From positions 44,653 to 108,652 of the forward strand of contig CAZRDX010000035.1 in assembly GCA_964599235.1 (NCBI GenBank): DNA of 64,000 nucleotides, given 5' to 3'. The position numbers and the translations under genes were made by a program. The notes below the pieces were generated by a model. The model saw only the letters and a list, made by a program, of their open reading frames with translations. It did no database searches and was not told the origin of the DNA. Shown here piece by piece: positions 17,639 to 23,492 of this stretch. The first letter of the stretch is position 1; the number at the start of each line of letters is the position of its first letter. This DNA is from DRPN01 sp964599235 (GTDB lineage Bacteria > Bacteroidota > Bacteroidia > Bacteroidales > VadinHA17).

Positions 17639-18072
17639 CCGATCACCAAATGCCTGCGTTCTTCCGGCGGCTGGGCCAGCCGTGCCACCACCTCATCGTA
17701 ATGCTCCCGCAGTGCCTCCAGCCCCTCCTCGAGCGTCTCGCGGCCCCGCACCACCACCGGCAGCACATACTCCCCAATGACAACAATGTTCGGCCCAAAA
17801 CGGCGGGAGACAAAAACATCCACCTTCTTGTCACGGAAATGCTCAAGGATGGCACGGGCCTTCCTCCCTTCACCGTGGCCGTGATGACGGCCGTGACCGT
17901 GACCGTGGTGATGCTCCCCTTCGCGGGCACGATTGGGCAGGACCTCCACCTTCTCCCAGCCTTCTCTGGTCAGGCGGTACAACACGAAATATCTGGCTTC
18001 CCCGAAATGATCGGGGACAAAGGTCTGTTCATCATCGGTGGCACACGCCACCAGGATCGAATTCCTCTCCAT
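17635..18072 (-). CDS. NifX/NafY-type dinitrogenase cofactor-family protein with His-rich insert
   Basis: The 145-residue protein has the NifX/NifB-C-terminal fold: ILVACATDDEQTFVPDHFGEARYF at the N-terminus and VFVSRRFGPNIV in the middle. These proteins bind or carry iron-molybdenum-type clusters or other metals. A striking histidine- and glycine-rich stretch, HHHGHGHGRHHGHG (residues 54-67), sits in the loop and could chelate metal. No nitrogenase genes are in the window, so a role in nitrogen fixation is not supported. It overlaps the MFS gene by 4 bp and follows a methyltransferase gene by 44 bp. Confidence 0.82.
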   Translation of the reverse strand: MERNSILVACATDDEQTFVPDHFGEARYFVLYRLTREGWEKVEVLPNRAREGEHHHGHGHGRHHGHGEGRKARAILEHFRDKKVDVFVSRRFGPNIVVIGEYVLPVVVRGRETLEEGLEALREHYDEVVARLAQPPEERRHLVIG

Positions 18073-18116
18073 GCTGTTCCGTTTTTCGTTATGTTTTTTC
18101 TCTTCCCTTTCCTTTC

Positions 18117-18749
18117 TCAGGGTTTCAGGGCACGGATGACCACGAAGCTGCCCTCGCCATATCCTTCCCGCCAGGGTTGCCGTTCGGTGATCTCCTGCAG
18201 TTGTCCGAAGACCGTCTGTATGATCCTGTCGGTCCTCATGCCGGCTTCTTCGATCATTTCCAGCAGTTCGCCGGTCGAAAAGAATGTAGCGGGACGGTAG
18301 AAAAGGCTTTCATCTTTCATGGCCAGGTAGGCCCTGCCCACGGGGCTCTCACGGTCGACGAAGGCGAGTACGAAAGAACCGCCCGGACGGAGCACACGTA
18401 CCACCTCCCGTATGGATCTTTGCGGATCGTCCACAAAACAGATGGTGGTCACCATCAGCACCAGGTCAAAGCTTCCCTCCGGGTAAGGCAGGTCTTCAGC
18501 GACCCCCTCCACCACCTCGATACCACGCTCACGGGCCCTGGCTGCCATCACCTCGGAGGGTTCCACTCCTTCGCGGATACCCAACGGCGCCGCAAAGAGT
18601 CCGCTGCCCACACCCACCTCCAGCATCTTCCCCTCCGACGGGATGAACGAACGGATCGCCTCCAGCTCCGACTCATAGACAGCCCTGTTCTCAATGAACC
18701 AGGCTTCGTACAGATCAAGATGTTTGTCGAAAGGTTCCGTTTTGGCCAT
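18117..18749 (-). CDS. Class I SAM-dependent methyltransferase
   Basis: The 210-residue protein has the Rossmann methyltransferase motif I MLEVGVGSGLFAAPLG (about residues 39-54). It also has the Methyltransf_11 pattern LPYPEGSFDLVLMVTTICFVDDP (about 85-107) and VLRPGGSFVLAF (about 119-130). It has no signal peptide and is cytoplasmic. The substrate is unknown. A second methyltransferase gene lies 14 bp upstream on the same strand. Their position among NifX and MinD-type genes recalls anaerobic metal-cofactor clusters, where arsenic- or corrinoid-type methylation is possible but unproven. Confidence 0.83.
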   Translation of the reverse strand: MAKTEPFDKHLDLYEAWFIENRAVYESELEAIRSFIPSEGKMLEVGVGSGLFAAPLGIREGVEPSEVMAARARERGIEVVEGVAEDLPYPEGSFDLVLMVTTICFVDDPQRSIREVVRVLRPGGSFVLAFVDRESPVGRAYLAMKDESLFYRPATFFSTGELLEMIEEAGMRTDRIIQTVFGQLQEITERQPWREGYGEGSFVVIRALKP

Positions 18750-18763
18750 ATCCGAACTCTTTT

Positions 18764-19408
18764 TTATTTCACCGCTGTCAGCAGACGGGCATACCTGCCC
18801 CCCAGTCTCTTTTCCCTGAACTCACGAAAACCTGCTTCGCGGAGGATGCTTTTCCAGTCGCGCTCAATGAAATCGAAGGCATATCTGCACTCGATCATAC
18901 GGAAAGGGATACGAACATAGAAAGGCGCCTTGTCCAGGTCGAACTCGCCATAGTCAAGGATGTGGAAGGTCCCTCCCTTCTGCAGATGGCTGTAGGCGTT
19001 GCGTATCACCACCTCGCGCACCTCATGAGGGAAGCCGTGGAGCACGAAGCTGATGAACACCTTGTCGAAGGTCTCTCCCAGATCGAAAGGGATGTCGATG
19101 CGCTGACGGAAGAAACGCACGCCGGGACGACCCGAGCATTTCTCCAGGAACTGACGTTCCATGATCTCCGAGATGTCGAGCCCCGTGACCGAGCCTTCCC
19201 GCAGATACTCATACATCAGGCAGGCATTGCGTCCCGTACCGCACCCCATATCCAGAATACGGTCAGCGGGGGTGATCTCCATCGCCGCGATGGCCTTGCG
19301 GATGAAACGCCTGTAAAAGCCCAGCGTCACCACATTCAGCAACAGGTCATAGTGCCTCGCCAGGAAAGGGGTCAGCTCAACCTCCGAGTCGGGATAGATC
19401 TTTTCCAT
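18764..19408 (-). CDS. Class I SAM-dependent methyltransferase
   Basis: The ATG at 19408 (MEKIYPDSEVELTPF) gives 214 residues and leaves a 4-bp gap to the upstream ThrRS-editing gene. An alternative ATG at 19432 would overlap that gene by 20 bp. Motif I is ILDMGCGTGRNACLMYEY (about 51-68), motif IV-like VFISFVLHGFPHEVREVV, then YSHLQKGGTFHILDYGEFDL, typical of UbiE/COQ5-like small-molecule methyltransferases. The substrate is unknown. It is cotranscribed with the ThrRS-editing, second methyltransferase and NifX-type genes. Confidence 0.82.
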   Translation of the reverse strand: MEKIYPDSEVELTPFLARHYDLLLNVVTLGFYRRFIRKAIAAMEITPADRILDMGCGTGRNACLMYEYLREGSVTGLDISEIMERQFLEKCSGRPGVRFFRQRIDIPFDLGETFDKVFISFVLHGFPHEVREVVIRNAYSHLQKGGTFHILDYGEFDLDKAPFYVRIPFRMIECRYAFDFIERDWKSILREAGFREFREKRLGGRYARLLTAVK

Positions 19409-19412
19409 GCGT

Positions 19413-19823
19413 TCAGATGCTTTTGAAGACACGGGCCAGCGAATAACCGGGCGCCTTCACCTCCAGGTCGAGAAAATAACCGAAGGGGGTCTGCCACACC
19501 TCATAGCCGGCGTTCTTCAGCCGTTCTTCCACCCTGTTGAAGAGCTCTTTGGTGAAGTGCGGGTCGGCCTTGCTCGTGGAGAGATGGGCAAAGGAGTGGA
19601 GCACCACTCTCCTGGTGTTGTTCTTGCCGGCTATCCATTTGAGGTTCTTCAGGAGCTTCTTCTCCACGGAGCCAGCCTGTTCCACATCCTCCTCCTCGAC
19701 GTGGATGAAAGCCGTCTGCACCTCCTCCAGCCGCATCTCTTCCCCCACATCGGGGAAATCAGGCAGGGTCTTGGTGACGGGACGTGCCGCGAAAGTCTGC
19801 ATATAGATAAAAAGGACCTTCAT
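19413..19823 (-). CDS. Stand-alone archaeal-type threonyl-tRNA synthetase editing domain
   Basis: The 136-residue protein matches the archaeal ThrRS N-terminal editing domain (D-aminoacyl-tRNA deacylase fold) over its length, beginning MKVLFIYMQTFAARPV. It contains VVLHSFAHLSTSKADP (about residues 84-99) and ends GYEVWQTPFGYFLDLEVKAPGYSLARVF. In archaea this domain hydrolyses Ser-tRNA(Thr). Here it has no synthetase attached, and a complete bacterial ThrRS with its own editing domain is encoded at 48123. It begins the 19.8-16.4 kb operon with its own -7 box at 19845 and an inverted repeat at 19824-19846. Its true substrate may be another misacylated tRNA or a small molecule. Confidence 0.8.
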   Translation of the reverse strand: MKVLFIYMQTFAARPVTKTLPDFPDVGEEMRLEEVQTAFIHVEEEDVEQAGSVEKKLLKNLKWIAGKNNTRRVVLHSFAHLSTSKADPHFTKELFNRVEERLKNAGYEVWQTPFGYFLDLEVKAPGYSLARVFKSI

Positions 19824-19846
19824 TGTGCCTTGTTTTTAAAGGCACA
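19824..19846. promoter_or_regulatory. Inverted repeat between promoter and start codon of the ThrRS-editing gene
   Basis: TGTGCCTT at 19824-19831 and AAGGCACA at 19839-19846 form a perfect 8-bp inverted repeat with a 7-bp spacer. It abuts the ATG and overlaps the -7 box by 2 bp. A predicted transcript start near 19838 lies inside it, so a DNA operator is more likely than an RNA hairpin. Confidence 0.4.
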
Positions 19847-19852
19847 AAGTTA
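19845..19852 (-). promoter_or_regulatory. Bacteroidota -7 box for the ThrRS-editing/methyltransferase/NifX/MFS operon
   Basis: The minus strand reads TAACTTTG, a perfect TAnnTTTG match 21 bp upstream of the ATG. No convincing -33 box was found. Confidence 0.5.
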
Positions 19853-19876
19853 ACACTTTTCCGGCTATGGAGGGTG

Positions 19877-20197
19877 TCAGCGAGCCAGGTAGAGGTCGAT
19901 GGCCTCGCGGATGGTCAGGGGGCTGCGGTCGCGAGGCAGGGAAAAGATCCCTATGCCGTGACGTTCAAGGATCTCCGCGGCCTTGGGCCCTACATGGTAG
20001 CTCAGGACAGTCTCCACCCCCTCGCGGGCCATGGCCGCAGCCGCCTGGATGCCCACACCATGCGCCGCCTCAGCATTCTCAGCATTGGAGAGAAAAGTCA
20101 TCTCCCCGCTGACGGTATCATACAAGGCAAAGAACCTCGCTCTGCCGAAGTTCTCTCCTACCGTCTCCCTGTCGTTGGTCTGTACTGCTATTTTCAT
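19877..20197 (-). CDS. NifX-type dinitrogenase cofactor-family protein
   Basis: The ATG at 20197 gives 106 residues beginning MKIAVQTNDRETVGENFGRARFFALYD, the standard start of the family. The open frame upstream is non-homologous. The core continues with GVGIQAAAAMAREGVETVLSYHVGPKAAEIL. Proteins of this size carry iron-molybdenum-type clusters or, in ORP systems, act with MinD-type ATPases. It ends the operon of two ATPases and a ferredoxin (22 bp behind the ferredoxin gene), a context that favours an Fe-S or metal-cluster carrier role unrelated to nitrogen fixation. Confidence 0.85.
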   Translation of the reverse strand: MKIAVQTNDRETVGENFGRARFFALYDTVSGEMTFLSNAENAEAAHGVGIQAAAAMAREGVETVLSYHVGPKAAEILERHGIGIFSLPRDRSPLTIREAIDLYLAR

Positions 20198-20219
20198 GGC
20201 ATAAATTTTTTTGAATGTT

Positions 20220-20429
20220 TCACATGATCGCCCCCTCGGGGCACACCCGTATGCATATCCTGCAGTTCCTGCACAGGTCGGGGTCGACGACAGCCACCCC
20301 TTCTTCCATACGGATGGCCTGGAAGGGACAGACCTCCACACAGGCCTCACATCCCGTGCACAACAACGGCTGGATATAAACGTAAGGTGCACGTGTCCGG
20401 GCATGTTCTGTCCGAATGTTGTCTGTCAT
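20220..20429 (-). CDS. Small 2x[4Fe-4S] ferredoxin
   Basis: The 69-residue protein contains two complete CxxCxxCxxxCP motifs: CTGCEACVEVCP (about residues 24-35) and CRNCRICIRVCP (about 53-64). This is a classical bacterial 2[4Fe-4S] ferredoxin, an electron carrier in the cytoplasm. Its ATG overlaps the stop codon of the upstream ATPase gene by 4 bp, so it is translationally coupled. It is likely the electron donor for, or a structural part of, the ATPase/NifX system. Confidence 0.92.
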   Translation of the reverse strand: MTDNIRTEHARTRAPYVYIQPLLCTGCEACVEVCPFQAIRMEEGVAVVDPDLCRNCRICIRVCPEGAIM

Positions 20430-21316
20430 GGTTTCTGATCTTGGTTAAGTTGTTCCTGTATTTTGTTCCACACTTCCATCATGGCGGCAGCAACGTCCGT
20501 ACCCTCCATTTCCGCCACGCATTTACCCTCGTTCACGGCCTCCACGAAAAGATCGTCGTAAGGGAATTTTCCCAGCAGGTCGATGCCTTCGCGGGCGGCA
20601 AAGCGTTCCAGTTCGGCGGTGATGGCGGGATGCAGGTCGGCCTTGTTGATAATGCATCCGGCGGCGATGCCGAAACGACGGACCACCTGGTACACCCGCT
20701 CCAGATCGTGCTTGCCGGAGAGGGTGGGTTCGGTGACCAGCACCACATAGTCGGTGCCCGTGATCGACGCGGTGACGGGACAGCCTGTACCGGGCGAGCC
20801 GTCGATGAGGATATATTGCACGTTCTCTTTTTCGGCCTCTTCCCGTGCCCGGCGCCGCACCTCGCTGACCAGCTTGCCCGACATATCGGAGCCGATGCCC
20901 AGGGCGGCATGGACCAGTGTGTTGCCCCAGCGTGTGCGTGACACGTAGATCTCGCCGGCTTTGAGCGACCGCATGGTGATGGCATCCACGGGACAGACGC
21001 GCGGGCAGTATCCACATCCCTCACACTCCAGAGGCAACACACGGTACACCTCCCCCTCGGGGATAATGGCATCGAAATGACACACCTCCACACAGGCTCC
21101 GCATCCAGTACAGGCCAGAGGATCGATGACCGCTTCGTAGCCGCTGTAGAAGTCCTTTTTTTCCAGCAGCTCAGGGGCTGTCACCAGGTGCATGTCGGCA
21201 GCATCCACGTCGCAGTCGGCCACCACAGCCCTCCGTCCCGCCAGGAAAGCGAGCGAGGCAGCCACCGACGTTTTGCCGGTGCCACCTTTTCCTGAGATGA
21301 TCACGATCTGTTTCAC
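20426..21316 (-). CDS. MinD/Mrp-type ATPase with inserted ferredoxin domain
   Basis: I choose a GTG start at 21316, which overlaps the upstream stop as GTGA and places the deviant Walker A SGKGGTGKT at residues 8-16. The open frame beyond it is not conserved. The 296-residue protein carries an inserted 2[4Fe-4S] unit, CTGCGACVEVCH then CEGCGYCPRVCP (about 69-105), inside a ParA/MinD fold. The switch-like DGSPGTGCP follows later. Such ATPases occur in ORP clusters and in Mrp/NBP35-like Fe-S systems of anaerobes. It is paired with a paralogue immediately upstream, and the two may form a heterodimer. Confidence 0.88.
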   Translation of the reverse strand: MKQIVIISGKGGTGKTSVAASLAFLAGRRAVVADCDVDAADMHLVTAPELLEKKDFYSGYEAVIDPLACTGCGACVEVCHFDAIIPEGEVYRVLPLECEGCGYCPRVCPVDAITMRSLKAGEIYVSRTRWGNTLVHAALGIGSDMSGKLVSEVRRRAREEAEKENVQYILIDGSPGTGCPVTASITGTDYVVLVTEPTLSGKHDLERVYQVVRRFGIAAGCIINKADLHPAITAELERFAAREGIDLLGKFPYDDLFVEAVNEGKCVAEMEGTDVAAAMMEVWNKIQEQLNQDQKP

Positions 21317-22203
21317 CGCTGTCCACCTCCTTTCTCCCATGTCTGCAGATAGTGTCCCAGCGAGGCCACGGCCTCCCGCACCTGCGGCACGCGGTCGACG
21401 AGCAGGGCTCCTCCCGCATAAAGACGGGCTGCTTCCGTAAGATGAGGGATCCGTGCCACCACCGGCACCTCCTTGTCCGCACACAGCTCATCGATGAGCG
21501 TCACCCCCGGGCGGTCTTTGTTGACGACCACCGCAAAAGGCCGCCCCAGCATACGCAGGGTCTCTATCGCCAGCGAGAGATCGTGACGACCGAAACGGGT
21601 GGGCTCGGCCACCAGCAGCACCAGATCAGCCCCCTTGGCCGCCTCCATCATGGGACATGACGTGCCGGGCGGAGCATCATAAAGAAGCATCGTATCTTCC
21701 TCCCTCACCAGCCTTTCGGCATGCCGGACGGTCTCGGCGATGAGGGGGGTGGGCATCTCCCGCCCCACATCCAAGCGACCTTCTACATGAACGATGCCGG
21801 CACCACCGGAGAGAGAGACCTGCCTGGTCACGATCTCACCGATACGGTCGTCTACCATGGGCAGAGCCTGCGAAGGACAAAGGTCGGAACAGGCATAACA
21901 CCCGTGGCACAGCTCGGGGAAGACGATCACCTCCTCACCGGTGAAAGCGATGGCATTGTACATGCATACAGCCGCACAGTTGCCCGAGCGTTCGCAGCGG
22001 GCAGCATCCCATTGCGGGATCCGGCGGTACACCACGCGCCGGGCCGTCTCCTTCCCTTCGAGGAAGAGCGCGCTGTTAGGTTCCTCCACATCCAGATCGG
22101 TCAGGATCACCCGGCGTCCTTCCTGCGCCATCCATACCGCCAGGTTGACCGCCACCGTCGTCTTGCCGGTACCTCCTTTGCCGCTCGCAATAGTTACCTT
22201 CAT
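21313..22203 (-). CDS. MinD/Mrp-type ATPase with inserted ferredoxin domain (paralogue)
   Basis: The ATG at 22203 gives 296 residues starting MKVTIASGKGGTGKTT, with deviant Walker A at 7-15. The inserted Fe-S region has a degenerate first cluster (CERSGNCAAVC, about 67-77) and a complete second one, CHGCYACSDLCP (about 97-108). It may therefore hold only one standard cluster plus a modified one. The later DAPPGTSCP is the expected P-loop partner. It overlaps the next ATPase gene by 4 bp. Together with the ferredoxin and NifX genes it resembles the ORP complex of Desulfovibrio, linked there to redox-dependent cell-division positioning. The role here is inferred. Confidence 0.88.
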   Translation of the reverse strand: MKVTIASGKGGTGKTTVAVNLAVWMAQEGRRVILTDLDVEEPNSALFLEGKETARRVVYRRIPQWDAARCERSGNCAAVCMYNAIAFTGEEVIVFPELCHGCYACSDLCPSQALPMVDDRIGEIVTRQVSLSGGAGIVHVEGRLDVGREMPTPLIAETVRHAERLVREEDTMLLYDAPPGTSCPMMEAAKGADLVLLVAEPTRFGRHDLSLAIETLRMLGRPFAVVVNKDRPGVTLIDELCADKEVPVVARIPHLTEAARLYAGGALLVDRVPQVREAVASLGHYLQTWEKGGGQR

Positions 22204-22219
22204 GCTTCCTTGTCTCAAT

Positions 22220-22240
22220 AAAAATGCCCCTTACGGGGCA
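22220..22240 (-). terminator. Hairpin terminator/attenuator between DUF5320 and the ATPase genes
   Basis: TGCCCC (22225-22230) pairs with GGGGCA (22235-22240) around a 4-nt loop. On the minus strand it is followed by TTTTTATT, a classic intrinsic terminator. It sits downstream of DUF5320 and 17 bp upstream of the ATPase start, so it could reduce read-through into the operon. A second stem, CCGGCC/GGCCGG, spans 22251-22276. Confidence 0.6.
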
Positions 22241-22298
22241 GGTTGTGTTCCCGGCCACTCCTTGCGGGGCGGCCGGGATGTTTTTTCAGGCGCTGCGC

Positions 22299-22661
22299 TC
22301 AGGCTTCCTCCCCCTTTTCTTCCTTGCCCTTCAGCTCGTCCAGCCTTTTGCGCAGATCCTCCTGCCACCGCTCAGCATACCTGAGCTCATTCTCCAGCCA
22401 AGTACGCTCCTCTTCGGGAGTCAGCGGTCCGGCATACCAGGGCCCGCCATGACGCAAGCCCCATCGAAAACCGTAACCGCGCCCGTAACCGGGCCCATGA
22501 CCGTAACCCCAGCCACGGCCACGGCCCCAGCCGGAACCCCAGCCACGGCCTGCCGGGACATCGTTCAGATACCCCGGAACATCATAACCGGCACAATAGC
22601 CGGCCCTTCTGCCTGTCATCGGCCCCTGACCCCAGGGACCCGTACGATCTCCTCTTGGCAT
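22299..22661 (-). CDS. DUF5320 protein, Gly/Arg/Tyr-rich
   Basis: The 120-residue protein begins with the DUF5320 signature MPRGDRTGPWGQGPMTGR, then YCAGY. A low-complexity Gly/Trp/Tyr/Arg region (about residues 38-77) and a charged C-terminal coiled-coil (RTWLENELRYAERWQEDLRKRLDEL) follow. DUF5320 genes commonly accompany NifX and Mrp/MinD-type ATPase genes in anaerobes, but the function is unknown. Translation should be strong: a near-perfect Shine-Dalgarno (GGAGG at 22670-22674, minus strand) lies 8 bp from the ATG. Its promoter at 22699-22729 contains a palindromic operator. Confidence 0.85.
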   Translation of the reverse strand: MPRGDRTGPWGQGPMTGRRAGYCAGYDVPGYLNDVPAGRGWGSGWGRGRGWGYGHGPGYGRGYGFRWGLRHGGPWYAGPLTPEEERTWLENELRYAERWQEDLRKRLDELKGKEEKGEEA

Positions 22662-22698
22662 GATCAGTTCCTCCTTTTGCTTTTTTTGACTTCGGATG

Positions 22699-22729
22699 CA
22701 AATTTAATGAACATATGTTCAATATCAAA
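22699..22729 (-). promoter_or_regulatory. Promoter of the DUF5320/MinD cluster (TTTG-19-TAAATTTG)
   Basis: On the minus strand a TTTG -33 box (22726-22729) and a perfect TAAATTTG -7 box (22699-22706) are separated by 19 bp, the expected Bacteroidota spacing. This is the best complete promoter in the window. The palindrome at 22708-22721 occupies its spacer. Confidence 0.7.
22708..22721. promoter_or_regulatory. ArsR/SmtB-like operator palindrome TGAACATATGTTCA
   Basis: A perfect 14-bp palindrome lies between the -33 and -7 boxes of the leftward promoter and about 20 bp upstream of the rightward gpmA -7 box. Its TGAA-N6-TTCA form matches the core of ArsR/SmtB-family operators. A repressor bound here would block the DUF5320 cluster promoter. 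No ArsR gene is in the window. Confidence 0.6.
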
Positions 22730-22741
22730 AAAATTTTTGAT

Positions 22742-22749
22742 TATTTTTG
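22742..22749 (+). promoter_or_regulatory. Bacteroidota -7 box for gpmA
   Basis: TATTTTTG is a perfect TAnnTTTG match, 59 bp upstream of the gpmA ATG. The expected -33 position falls on the right edge of the palindrome at 22708-22721, so both divergent promoters could share that operator. Confidence 0.5.
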
Positions 22750-22808
22750 CGGAGGAGAAGAAAAACTTCCGGTGCCGGAAGCATCACGAAACAAAAAAAC
22801 GTCGGACG

Positions 22809-23489
22809 ATGGCACAATTGGTCTTGTTACGTCATGGTGAGTCGGTATGGAACCGACTGAACGTTTTCACGGGCTGGGTGGATGTGCCGCTCACGGCACG
22901 CGGCATCGAGGAAGCGATCGAAGCCGGCAAGCAACTGGCGGAGATGGATTTCGACATCATCTTCACCTCCACCCTGGTGCGGGCCATGGAGACGGCGATG
23001 ATCGCCATGGCATACAACCGGAGGGGCAAGCTGCCGGTGGTGATCCACGAAGGTGAGGGGAAAGAGGCGGAATGGTCGAGGATATATGATGAAGAGATGG
23101 AGAAGAAGATCATTCCGGTGATCACCGACTGGCATCTCAACGAGCGTTACTATGGTGAGTTGCAGGGCAAGAACAAGGCCCGCACGGCCGAGCAGTACGG
23201 GGAAGAGCAGGTACATCTGTGGCGTCGCAGTTACGATGTGCCGCCGCCGTCAGGCGAGAGCCTCAAGGACACTGCTGCCCGTACCATCCCCTTCTTTCGC
23301 GACCATATCCTGCCCCGCCTCAAGCTCAACCGCAACATCTTCATCGCCGCCCACGGTAACAGCCTCCGCTCCATTGTCATGCACCTCGAACACCTGAACG
23401 AACAAGAAGTGCTCAAGCTCGAGATCCCCACGGGCCAACCCATCCTGTACCATTACGATGGCGAACATTTCATCCGTAAGGAACTCTGA
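22809..23489 (+). CDS. gpmA: 2,3-bisphosphoglycerate-dependent phosphoglycerate mutase
   Basis: The ATG at 22809 gives 226 residues starting MAQLVLLRHGESVWN. The long open frame upstream is not homologous. Seen: the phosphohistidine in RHG at 8-10, NVFTGWVDVPLT, LNERYYGELQGKNKA and the second histidine in AHGNSLRSIV. It interconverts 3- and 2-phosphoglycerate in glycolysis. It is slightly shorter than E. coli GpmA (250 residues), mainly at the C-terminus. The ArsP_2-type permease gene starts 3 bp after its stop. Confidence 0.95.
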   Translation: MAQLVLLRHGESVWNRLNVFTGWVDVPLTARGIEEAIEAGKQLAEMDFDIIFTSTLVRAMETAMIAMAYNRRGKLPVVIHEGEGKEAEWSRIYDEEMEKKIIPVITDWHLNERYYGELQGKNKARTAEQYGEEQVHLWRRSYDVPPPSGESLKDTAARTIPFFRDHILPRLKLNRNIFIAAHGNSLRSIVMHLEHLNEQEVLKLEIPTGQPILYHYDGEHFIRKEL

Positions 23490-23492
23490 ACC

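Noticed and set aside
20198..20404. N-terminal extension of the NifX frame at 19877
   Set aside because: The extra residues are antisense or overlap of the ferredoxin gene. The family starts at MKIAVQTND (20197).
16388..22661. Nitrogenase or FeMo-cofactor synthesis locus
   Set aside because: Only NifX-fold proteins and MinD-type ATPases are present. NifHDK, NifEN and NifB radical SAM are absent.
22224..22808. N-terminal extension of gpmA frame
   Set aside because: It runs through the DUF5320 gene and its promoter, and homology starts at MAQLVLLRHGE (22809).
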